Both the position numbers and the translations under genes were made by a program. DNA of 64,000 bases from Streptomyces iakyrus. GTDB lineage: Bacteria > Actinomycetota > Actinomycetes > Streptomycetales > Streptomycetaceae. This document shows positions 23,397 to 32,323 of the stretch, piece by piece. The first letter of the stretch is position 1, and each line of letters starts with the position of its first letter. The notes below the pieces were generated by a model. That model did not search any database and had not been told where the DNA came from. It saw only the letters and a list, made by a program, of their open reading frames with translations. The stretch covers positions 124,001 to 188,000 of the forward strand of contig NZ_JNXI01000001.1 in the NCBI RefSeq assembly GCF_000717055.1. The letters are read 5' to 3'.

Positions 23397-25476
23397 CCCT
23401 CTCCTCCGGGGGGCGCGTGCGGTACGGCCGCTCGCGCCGGGACCCGCACAGTTCGCCGTTCAGCTCGCGCACGAGCCGCTCCAGGTCGGTCGGCCGGTCC
23501 GGCCCCCACCAGTCGCCGAGCAGCTCGGCGAGGGACTCCTCGCGGGCCTCGGCCAGCCGGCCGGCGACCTCGCGCCCCTGCCCGGTCAGGACCATGTCGA
23601 CGCCCCGGCGCACGGCGAGCCGGCGCTCCTCGGCCTGCCGGGCGGCCTCCATGATCACGGTCAGGGGCACGGGCATGGTGTCGGCCAGCACGCCCGGCTC
23701 CACCGAGCCGTGGCGCCGCATCCGCAGCAGCAGCCAGCTCGTGGCGGGCAGCAGGTCGTAGCCCGCCCGGGCGGTGATCTTCCGGTAGATCTCCCGCCGC
23801 CCCGCGCGGGTGCCGAGCACCGAAAGGGCCCGGCAGACCTCGTCGTACGAGGACCGCTCGACGGGGTTGCTGGCCAGGGTCTCGGTGACGTCCGGCGCGG
23901 TGACCGAGCCGCGCAGCCGGTCCTCCTTCAGGAACCAGGCCAGCACGAAACCGAGGAGCGCGACCGGGGCGGCGTACAGGAAGACGTCCGTGATGGAGAC
24001 GGCGTAGGCGTGCAGGGCCGGCGGGCGCAGGCCGGGCGGCAGGGCGGCGATGCCGCGCGGGTCGGCCTCCAGTGCGTCCACCGAGACGCCGGGCGGCAGC
24101 GTGGCACCGCGGAAGGCGTCGGTGAGCTGCTCCCCCAGGCGGCCGGCGAACACCGTGCCGAAGACGGCGACGCCGAACGAGGCGCCGATGGAGCGGAAGA
24201 AGGTCGCGCCGGAGGTGGCCACGCCCAGGTCCTCGTAGGGGACGGCGTTCTGCACGATGAGCACGAGGACCTGCATCACCAGGCCGAGGCCGAGCCCGAA
24301 GACGAAGAAGAAGCCGCTCAGTTCGGCGGTGGAGCTGTTCTCGTCCAGCTGGTGGAGCAGGAGCAGTCCGAGCGTGGTGACGCCGGTGCCGGCGATCGGG
24401 AACACCTTCCAGCGGCCGGTGCGGCTGACGATCTGCCCGGAGGCCGTCGAGGCCAGCAGCAGGCCCAGCACCATCGGCAGCATGTGCACACCGGACATGG
24501 TCGGGCTGATGCCCTGCACGACCTGGAGGAACGTCGGCAGATAGGTCATGGCGCCGAACATGGCGAACCCGACGACGAAACTGATCACGGCGGCGAGCGT
24601 GAACGTCCGTACGCGGAACAGCCTGAGCGGCAGGACGGGTTCGGCGGCCCGCCGCTCGGCGGCCACGAAGGCGAGGGCGAGGACGACGCCGAGGACCGCC
24701 AGACCGACGATCTGCCAGGACCCCCAGGCCCAGGTCGTCCCGCCGAGCGAGGCGACCAGGACCAGGCAGGTGGCGACGGCGGCGATGAGGAAGGTGCCGA
24801 GGTAGTCGATGACGTGCCGTCGCGCCGTGCGCGGGATGTGCAGGACGGCGGCGATCACGGCGAGCGCGACGACGCCGACGGGCAGGTTGATGTAGAACAC
24901 CCAGCGCCAGCTCAGATGCTGGGTGAACAGCCCGCCGAGCAGCGGCCCGAGCACGCTGGTCGCGCCGAAGACGGCACCGAACAGGCCCTGGTAGCGGCCG
25001 CGTTCGCGCGGCGACACCAGATCGCCGACGATCGCCATCGACAGCACGATCAGCCCGCCCCCGCCGAGGCCCTGCACGGCCCGGAACGCGATCAGCTGGG
25101 CCATGTCCTGCGCGGCGCCGCACAGCGCGGATCCGACCAGGAAGATCACGATCGCCGTCTGGAACAGCCGCTTGCGCCCGTACTGGTCGCCGAGCTTGCC
25201 CCACAGGGGGGTCGCGGCGGTCGCGGCCAGCAGATATGCGGTGACCACCCAGGAGAGGTGATCCAGACCGCCGAGATCGCTGACGATCGTGGGCAGCGCG
25301 GTCGACACGATGGTCTGGTCGAGGGCGGCGAGCAGCATGCCGAGGAGCAGGGCTCCGATGGAGACCAGGACGTTCCCGGACACCTGCTCCTGAGGGGCCG
25401 CGCCCGGGGGCGTCAGCGTGGTGGCGTTCCCGTCCTCGGCCATCCGACCTCCCGCGTCTGCTGTGACCTTTTCCAT
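23392..25476 (-). CDS. DHA2-family MFS efflux pump with C-terminal winged-helix-like domain
   Basis: The 694-residue protein has an N-terminal 14-helix EmrB/QacA-type drug:H+ antiporter (motifs LDQTIVSTALPTI, GKLGDQYGRK, motif C GPLLGGLF). A cytoplasmic domain of about 150 residues follows (about 540-694). Its sequence SSYDEVCRALSVLGTRAGRREIYRKITARAGYDLLPATSWLLLRMRR, then VDMVLTGQGREVAGRLAEAREE, matches the layout of MarR/PadR-type winged helices. It is thus pump and possible sensor in one chain. Three GTGACC repeats (25463, 25478, 25487) surround its start and are candidate targets. A divergent peptidoglycan-binding gene lies 126 nt away. Confidence 0.82.
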   Translation of the reverse strand: MEKVTADAGGRMAEDGNATTLTPPGAAPQEQVSGNVLVSIGALLLGMLLAALDQTIVSTALPTIVSDLGGLDHLSWVVTAYLLAATAATPLWGKLGDQYGRKRLFQTAIVIFLVGSALCGAAQDMAQLIAFRAVQGLGGGGLIVLSMAIVGDLVSPRERGRYQGLFGAVFGATSVLGPLLGGLFTQHLSWRWVFYINLPVGVVALAVIAAVLHIPRTARRHVIDYLGTFLIAAVATCLVLVASLGGTTWAWGSWQIVGLAVLGVVLALAFVAAERRAAEPVLPLRLFRVRTFTLAAVISFVVGFAMFGAMTYLPTFLQVVQGISPTMSGVHMLPMVLGLLLASTASGQIVSRTGRWKVFPIAGTGVTTLGLLLLHQLDENSSTAELSGFFFVFGLGLGLVMQVLVLIVQNAVPYEDLGVATSGATFFRSIGASFGVAVFGTVFAGRLGEQLTDAFRGATLPPGVSVDALEADPRGIAALPPGLRPPALHAYAVSITDVFLYAAPVALLGFVLAWFLKEDRLRGSVTAPDVTETLASNPVERSSYDEVCRALSVLGTRAGRREIYRKITARAGYDLLPATSWLLLRMRRHGSVEPGVLADTMPVPLTVIMEAARQAEERRLAVRRGVDMVLTGQGREVAGRLAEAREESLAELLGDWWGPDRPTDLERLVRELNGELCGSRRERPYRTRPPEERV

Positions 25477-25602
25477 CGTGACCGCTGTGACCGGTTATGG
25501 CCCGCCGGGCCCCTTTGGAAGCTGTGCTTCCGGGGGCTCCTCGACCGCACTGTGGAGAAGATCTGGATAATCTCTGGAGTTCGCGAGGGGAGGGAGGAAC
25601 GC

Positions 25603-27114
25603 GTGGAACCGCCCAACGGCCACCCGTGCCCGGAGTGCGGCGCACCCAGACAGCGGGACAACACCCCCGCCTGCGCCTGCACCGACCGGGCCGCCGAGGC
25701 CCTCCGCGACGCCCGCACGACCCAGGCGGCGGCAGCGGAGGACTTCGACCCACTGCGGATCCGCCCGTACGTGGAGATCGACGGCGGGGGGTCCGCCGGG
25801 CCGGGCGCGCCGGGCTCCGAGGAGGGGCGGCCCGCCTCACCGGCCGGGGCGACGGCGTCCCCGCGCCCTGGGGGGCCCGCGGGTGCGTCCTTCGCAGGCA
25901 CCCCGGTCACGGCACCCCCGGCCGAGCCCGCCCCGCACGCCGTGGACGGCGCCGCCCGACGTCCCGGAACCGCCCCGGCGGAAGCGTCACCCGCCCAGGT
26001 CCCCGGTCCGTCGTCCGCAGCCGAAGCGGGCGACAGCGCCGCCCTGCCGTACGGAGACGCCCACCGGCCGCCGGGAATCGGTTCTGCCGAGGCACCGCGG
26101 GCCCAGGACCCCGGGCCCGCAGCCGAAGGCGCACCGGGCCGGGCCGCAACGGACGGCAGCGGAAATCCGCCGCAGTCCCGGGCCGAAAGGACACCGGGCC
26201 CGGCCGCTGCGGCGGACGGTTCCGGCAGCCTCCCGGACGCCGAGGCCTCACTCCCCGGCGGTACCGCTCGGCCGCCCGCGCCCACCGACGCCACCATGCC
26301 CCTGCGCCCGATCGACACGGTCGCGCCTGTCGACCCGGACGTGACCGCCGCGCTGCCGGCCCCCTCCGTCACCTCGGCGCTTCCCACGCCCCTGGCCCCC
26401 GCCCCGACCGAACCGAGCGTCACCGACCTGCGGATGTTCGACGGAAACGTGAGGACACCCGTCGGGGCGCCGGAAGGCGGCCGGTCCGGTACGCGTCGGC
26501 CGCGCCGGCGCAGCACCCTGCTCCTCGCCACCGCCGGTGCCTGCGTCGCCGTCGTCACGGCGGCCGGGTACGCGAGCGGGCTGTTCTCCTACGAGAGCCC
26601 GTCCCGGGACACCGCGCTGCCGGACGACATCCGTGCGAGCGTGCCGGACGCCCCGTCGAGCAGCGCGGCGTCCACGCCTCCGAAGGGCAGCGCCTCGGTC
26701 GCTCCGCCGGCCCCGGCAGCGCCGCGGCCGTCGCCGTCCCGCACGGCGAGCCCGTCCGCCTCGCCGTCGCCGTCCGCGAGCGCCTCGGCGAGCCCGTCGC
26801 AGTCGCCCTCCGCGTCGGCATCGCAGCCGTCGGCATCGGCGACCGGCCCCGGCCAGGCGCCTCCGGACAACTCCCGCCAGAACAAGGGCCCGGCCGTCCT
26901 GCGCCTCGGCGACAACGGCCCGGAGGTCACCGAACTCCAGCTCCGCCTGCGACAGTTGAACCTGTACGTCGACGACACCGACGGCAGCTTCGACGACCGG
27001 CTGGAGGAAGCGGTCCGCACCTACCAGTGGTCCCGCGGCATCCAGGTCGACGACCTCGGCGTCTACGACCGGGAGACCCGGGCGAAGCTGGAGTCGGAAA
27101 CCCGGGAGCCCTGA
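25603..27114 (+). CDS. Membrane-anchored peptidoglycan-binding protein with N-terminal zinc ribbon
   Basis: The 503-residue protein starts at GTG 25603 behind AGGGAGGA. A cytoplasmic zinc-ribbon-like start (CPECGAPRQRDNTPACAC) is followed by about 250 residues of disordered Pro/Ala/Gly linker. One membrane helix (TLLLATAGACVAVVTAAGYASG, about 308-329) leads to a Ser/Pro-rich spacer and a C-terminal PG_binding_1 domain (about 430-500: LRLGDNGPEVTELQLRLRQLNLYVDD...DDRLEEAVRTYQWSRGI). The topology would link cytoplasm and cell wall. The role is unknown; a similar architecture occurs in other Streptomyces conserved proteins. Confidence 0.8.
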   Translation: MEPPNGHPCPECGAPRQRDNTPACACTDRAAEALRDARTTQAAAAEDFDPLRIRPYVEIDGGGSAGPGAPGSEEGRPASPAGATASPRPGGPAGASFAGTPVTAPPAEPAPHAVDGAARRPGTAPAEASPAQVPGPSSAAEAGDSAALPYGDAHRPPGIGSAEAPRAQDPGPAAEGAPGRAATDGSGNPPQSRAERTPGPAAAADGSGSLPDAEASLPGGTARPPAPTDATMPLRPIDTVAPVDPDVTAALPAPSVTSALPTPLAPAPTEPSVTDLRMFDGNVRTPVGAPEGGRSGTRRPRRRSTLLLATAGACVAVVTAAGYASGLFSYESPSRDTALPDDIRASVPDAPSSSAASTPPKGSASVAPPAPAAPRPSPSRTASPSASPSPSASASASPSQSPSASASQPSASATGPGQAPPDNSRQNKGPAVLRLGDNGPEVTELQLRLRQLNLYVDDTDGSFDDRLEEAVRTYQWSRGIQVDDLGVYDRETRAKLESETREP

Positions 27115-27141
27115 CCGGCCCGGCCGCTCTATCGTGACGCC

Positions 27142-27693
27142 GTGACTACTCAGGTGATCACTACTCAGGTGATCGTTCTCAACGGCGGTTCGAGCTCGGG
27201 CAAGTCGGGGATCGTCCGGTGCCTGCAAGAGGTCCTGCCCGGTGCGTGGATGACCTTCGGCGTCGACTCGTTCGTCGAGGCGCTGCCCGCGAAGCTCCAG
27301 GGCTCGGAGGGCGGGATCACGTTCGCGGCGGACGGCGGCGTGAGCGTCGGCGCGGAGTTCCGGGCTCTGGAGGCGGCCTGGACCGAGGGCATCGCAGCCA
27401 TGGCCCGCGCCGGCGCGGGGATCGTCGTCGACGACGTCTTCCTCGGCGGCGCGGCGTCCCGTGAGCGGTGGGAGAAGGCTCTCGCCGGACTCACCGTGCT
27501 GTGGGTCGGGGTCCGGTGCGACGCCGAGGTCGCCGCGGGCCGCGAGATCGCCCGGGGGGACCGGGTCAAGGGCATGGCCGCGTCACAGGCGTCGGTCGTG
27601 CACGAGGGTCTGTGCTACGACGTGGAGGTGGACACGACGCACACCGAGTCCCTGGAGTGCGCGCGCGTCATCGCCGCCCATGTGACGGGCTGA
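27142..27693 (+). CDS. Chloramphenicol-phosphotransferase-like P-loop kinase
   Basis: The 183-residue protein has Walker [11 protein letters not shown] (about 15-24), an acidic VDDVFLGG segment (about 97-104) and [22 protein letters not shown] (about 129-150), which matches CPT. That enzyme phosphorylates the C3 hydroxyl of chloramphenicol in its producer S. venezuelae. Homologues in non-producers are common, so the true acceptor is uncertain. The GTG at 27142 lies in a 15-bp tandem duplication (TTQVI twice), so translation could start at either repeat unit. Confidence 0.78.
   Translation: MTTQVITTQVIVLNGGSSSGKSGIVRCLQEVLPGAWMTFGVDSFVEALPAKLQGSEGGITFAADGGVSVGAEFRALEAAWTEGIAAMARAGAGIVVDDVFLGGAASRERWEKALAGLTVLWVGVRCDAEVAAGREIARGDRVKGMAASQASVVHEGLCYDVEVDTTHTESLECARVIAAHVTG
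27145..27174 (+). repeat. 15-bp perfect tandem duplication at a gene start
   Basis: ACTACTCAGGTGATC is repeated exactly at 27145-27159 and 27160-27174, extending the kinase N-terminus by five residues (TTQVI). Confidence 0.9.
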
Positions 27694-27899
27694 CCAGCGC
27701 CGCCCGAGGGACTCACGCGCTCCGGCCACCCACGGACACATGCCTGCCTCGCCGCCCGCGCGACGCGCACGCCGGCCACCCGAGTGACGCGCACCGTCGC
27801 CGCCGCCCGACCGGGCCCGGGCGCCACCCCACCGAGCCCGGACATCTCCGCCCAGCCGGTCCGGGGCCCGGCCATCCCGCTGAGCCGGGCGGCCCGGGT

Positions 27900-28559
27900 T
27901 CACCCGATGCGCAGCCGGATCGTCCCGCCCGCACTCGCCTCGACCCGCACCTTCGTGAGGTCCTCCACCACCACGTCCGGCTCGTGGGCCGCGGCCCGGG
28001 GCCCGACCCCGACCACCGTCATCCCGGCGGCCCGCCCGGCCGCTATCCCGGCCCCGGAGTCCTCGAAGACCACACAGTCCCCGGGGGCGACGCCCAGCTC
28101 GGCGGCGCCCTTCAGGAAGCCCTCCGGGTCGGGCTTGCTCGCCCCGACGGACTCCGCGGTCACCCGCACCTCGGGCTGCTCCAGACCGGCCGCGGCCATC
28201 CGCGCCGTCGAGAGCGGCACATCGGCCGAGGTCACCAGCGCGTGCGGCAGCCCGCGCAGCGAGGCCAGGAACTCCGGCGCGCCGGGGATCGCCACGACAC
28301 CGTCGGTGTCGGCCGTCTCCTCGGCGAGCATCCGGGCGTTGTCGGCGTGGTTCTGCTCCATCGGCCGCCCGGGCAGCAGCAGCGCCATGGAGGCGTAGCC
28401 CTGGCGGCCGTGGACGACCTTCATGACCTCGTCGCCGTCGAGCCCGTGGCGCTCGGCCCAGCGCCGCCAGACGCGTTCGACCGAGGCGTCCGAGTTGACG
28501 AGGGTGCCGTCCATGTCCAGCAGGAGGGCGCGGGCGGTGAGCACGGCGGTGGCCGTCAT
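27900..28559 (-). CDS. HAD-superfamily phosphatase (beta-phosphoglucomutase/GPP-like)
   Basis: The 219-residue protein has motif I DMDGTLVNSD (about 13-22), motif II TSAD, motif III KPDPEGFL (about 139-146) and motif IV VVFEDSGAGIAAG (about 160-172). The helical cap has the IA-subclass motif RQGYASMALLLPGR. It is close to sugar-phosphate and glycerol-phosphate phosphatases. The ATG at 28559 has GGAG 7 nt upstream. It is preceded by a promoter region with a TetR-like palindrome. The 206-nt region downstream toward the kinase gene has no visible gene. Confidence 0.85.
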   Translation of the reverse strand: MTATAVLTARALLLDMDGTLVNSDASVERVWRRWAERHGLDGDEVMKVVHGRQGYASMALLLPGRPMEQNHADNARMLAEETADTDGVVAIPGAPEFLASLRGLPHALVTSADVPLSTARMAAAGLEQPEVRVTAESVGASKPDPEGFLKGAAELGVAPGDCVVFEDSGAGIAAGRAAGMTVVGVGPRAAAHEPDVVVEDLTKVRVEASAGGTIRLRIG

Positions 28560-28682
28560 CGGCAGCTCCAAGGCTCGGGGCGCGTTCCAGCGCGGGAGGG
28601 GGGCGGACGACGGATCGCGACCGGCACGCCCCGGGAGACAAGGCGGCCCCGCCCGCCGGTCAGGGAAAACGGGCGGAGGCCA

Positions 28683-28709
28683 CTTTGTTTCTCTACGGTA
28701 CAAAACAAG
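28683..28709. promoter_or_regulatory. Candidate TetR-type operator
   Basis: TTGTTT (28685-28690) and AAACAA (28703-28708) flank a central TACGGTA in an A/T-rich island, 125 nt upstream of the HAD gene and inside otherwise 75% GC DNA. No regulator gene is adjacent, so the repressor would act in trans. Confidence 0.45.
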
Positions 28710-28766
28710 GCGGCCTTCGCGCCAGGGGGCCCCACCGGACGTTCACCCACTGTTCGGCTCGCCCGC

Positions 28767-29348
28767 TCAGCCGGTGACGGCCTCCCAGAGGCTCCAGACC
28801 CCGAGCGCCAGCATGACCAGCGCCGCGACCTGCGTGATCAGCCGCAGCGGCACCTTCTTCATCAGCGTCTTGCCGCCGACGATCCCGAGCCCGGCAACGG
28901 CCCACAGCGCGAGCACGGCGCCGAGGCCGACGGAGAGCGGGTCGTCGTAGCGGGCGGCCAGGTTCGCGGTCATGATCTGGGTCAGATCACCGAACTCGGC
29001 GACCAGGATGAGCATGAACCCGGCACCCGAGACCTTCCAGAAGGACTGGTTCTCCGGCTTGCGGACCTCCTCCTCGTCCTCGCCCTTCCGCAGCAGCAGC
29101 ACCGCTGCCCCGCCCAGGAAGAGCACGCCCGTGAGAGCCTGCACGATCTGCTGCGGCAGCAGCGTCAGCACACTGCCGGCGGCGACGGCGAGCGCGACGT
29201 GCAGCGCGAAGGCGGCGGCGACACCGGCGAAGACGTAGGAGGCGCGGTAGCGGGTGCCGAGGACGAGGCCCGCGAGGGCGGTCTTGTCCGGCAGTTCTGC
29301 GAGGAAGACGACGCCGAAGACGACGGCCGTCACGGTCAGGCTGATCAA
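28767..29348 (-). CDS. TMEM165/GDT1-family cation transporter (Mn2+ exporter-like)
   Basis: The 193-residue protein starts at TTG 29348 (GAGGA upstream). It has six to seven helices in two halves, each with the family acidic motif: FLAELPDKTALA (about 16-27) and LVAEFGDLTQIM (about 125-136). UPF0016/GDT1 proteins exchange Mn2+ or Ca2+ for protons, and bacterial members export manganese. The yybP-ykoY-type riboswitch in its leader supports a manganese role directly. The longer frame upstream of 29348 runs into that RNA and is not coding. Confidence 0.88.
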   Translation of the reverse strand: MISLTVTAVVFGVVFLAELPDKTALAGLVLGTRYRASYVFAGVAAAFALHVALAVAAGSVLTLLPQQIVQALTGVLFLGGAAVLLLRKGEDEEEVRKPENQSFWKVSGAGFMLILVAEFGDLTQIMTANLAARYDDPLSVGLGAVLALWAVAGLGIVGGKTLMKKVPLRLITQVAALVMLALGVWSLWEAVTG

Positions 29349-29461
29349 GGGTTCCTCAATCGGTCGGGGCTGCCCCACCGAGAGTGCTGGACCTTCGCAC
29401 ACGACACCTCGGCACGGCAGCACACTCGGAACCCGCACCGGGGGGCGCGGGCATGCACTGC

Positions 29462-29570
29462 TTTGCCGAAGGTCTCGCTGGCGGGTCCTGGGAAAGGACC
29501 GCCTCCGGGCGCCGGCTCAGGCGGGCTGAGCAGTATGTCGACGGTCCGGCGAAGAGCTACTCCCCTTCTG
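29462..29570 (-). promoter_or_regulatory. yybP-ykoY (Mn2+) riboswitch
   Basis: Read on the minus strand, the leader opens with AAGGGGAGTAGC, has GTCGACATACT, and closes about 90 nt later with CCGCCAGCGAGACCTTCGGC. These are the conserved ends and loop elements of the manganese-sensing yybP-ykoY aptamer. It lies about 115 nt upstream of the TMEM165/GDT1 gene, the commonest target of this riboswitch. The expression platform between aptamer and start contains GGGGCAGCCCC near the ribosome binding site. The rest of 29349-29738 holds no gene. Confidence 0.8.
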
Positions 29571-29738
29571 CGCCGTCCATCGTACGCGACACCCCTGGCG
29601 TGAAAACTTTCCCCGCGAACCTTGTCATGTCATGCACGTGTCACTAACTTCTCACCGGGCGCACACCTGTGCGCAACACGGCACCGCGAGCATTCCCCTG
29701 CTCGCACGCCAACACCCCCTCCTCCCCAGGGAGTTCGC

Positions 29739-30383
29739 ATGCCCAGGTTCTACGCGCGTCGACGGCTCAGCCTGGCCGCGGCCGCCACCGCGCTCATATC
29801 GGCCGCCACCCTCTTCAACGCCCCCACGGCCTCCGCCGCCCTCCCCACCCCTGTGAGCGGCGCCACCGCCCGCTCCTACCTCGCCTCGCTCACCGTGGCG
29901 ACCGAGGACCGCACCGGCTACAACCGCGACCTCTTCCCGCACTGGATCACCCAGTCGGGCTCCTGCAACACCCGCGAGGTCGTCCTCAAGCGCGACGGCA
30001 CCAACGTCCAGCAGGACTCCTCCTGCGCCGCCACCAGCGGCAGCTGGTACTCCCCCTACGACGGCGCCACCTGGTCCGCCGCCTCCGACGTCGACATCGA
30101 CCACCTCGTGCCGCTGGCCGAGGCCTGGGACTCGGGCGCCGACTCCTGGACCACCTCCCGCCGCCAGTCGTTCGCCAACGACCTGACACGCCCGCAGCTC
30201 ATCGCCGTCACCGACAACGTCAACCAGGCCAAGGGCGACCAGGACCCGGCCACCTGGATGCCCTCCCGCACGGCGTACCGCTGCACCTACGTCCGCGCCT
30301 GGGTGCAGGTGAAGTACTACTACGACCTCTCCGTCGACTCGGCCGAGAAGTCCGCGCTGACGAACTACCTGGCGAGCTGCTGA
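29739..30383 (+). CDS. Secreted HNH-family nuclease (DUF1524-type)
   Basis: The 214-residue exported protein starts at ATG 29739 behind GGGAG. The signal peptide (about 1-34) ends NAPTASAA. The catalytic region has DVDIDHLVPLAEAWDSGA (His-Val/Leu-Pro of the HNH motif), FANDLTRPQLIAVTDNVNQAKGDQDPATW and a C-terminal CxxY...C pair. Such extracellular nucleases are common in Streptomyces and probably degrade environmental or lysed-mycelium DNA. A short GACACG/CGTGTC hairpin follows the stop. Confidence 0.88.
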   Translation: MPRFYARRRLSLAAAATALISAATLFNAPTASAALPTPVSGATARSYLASLTVATEDRTGYNRDLFPHWITQSGSCNTREVVLKRDGTNVQQDSSCAATSGSWYSPYDGATWSAASDVDIDHLVPLAEAWDSGADSWTTSRRQSFANDLTRPQLIAVTDNVNQAKGDQDPATWMPSRTAYRCTYVRAWVQVKYYYDLSVDSAEKSALTNYLASC

Positions 30384-30399
30384 CACGCTGATTCGTGTC
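30382..30399 (+). terminator. Short hairpin after the HNH nuclease gene
   Basis: GACACG-CTGATT-CGTGTC is a perfect 6-bp stem overlapping the stop codon. There is no T-run, so termination is tentative. Confidence 0.4.
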
Positions 30400-30460
30400 G
30401 GGACCTCCCCGCTGACCTCCGTCGTTCCGTACCGTACGGGGCGACGGAGAGGGGAACGAC

Positions 30461-32098
<1,638 letters not shown>

Positions 32099-32323
32099 CC
32101 GACTGTTACGCCCCGCTTGCTGCCGCTGTGTCCCGTGATGCTCCGTGACGCCCTGCGGTGCACCGCGATGCCCCGCGATGGCAGTGAGGCATCCCACAGC
32201 GACCGTCAATCCTTCCCCAGGAGTCTCGGTTACCGCTCCCGGCGACGGCATGATGAGGCGGACCGTCCGCTTCCTGCCCGGCGGACCGCCGACACGCGCC
32301 CCCCACGCCCGGGAGTTCCACCC

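Noticed and set aside
29349..29438. N-terminal extension of the TMEM165/GDT1 protein to 29438
   Set aside because: The extension would be translated from the riboswitch expression platform and is not membrane-like. TTG 29348 with GAGGA upstream fits the family N-terminus.
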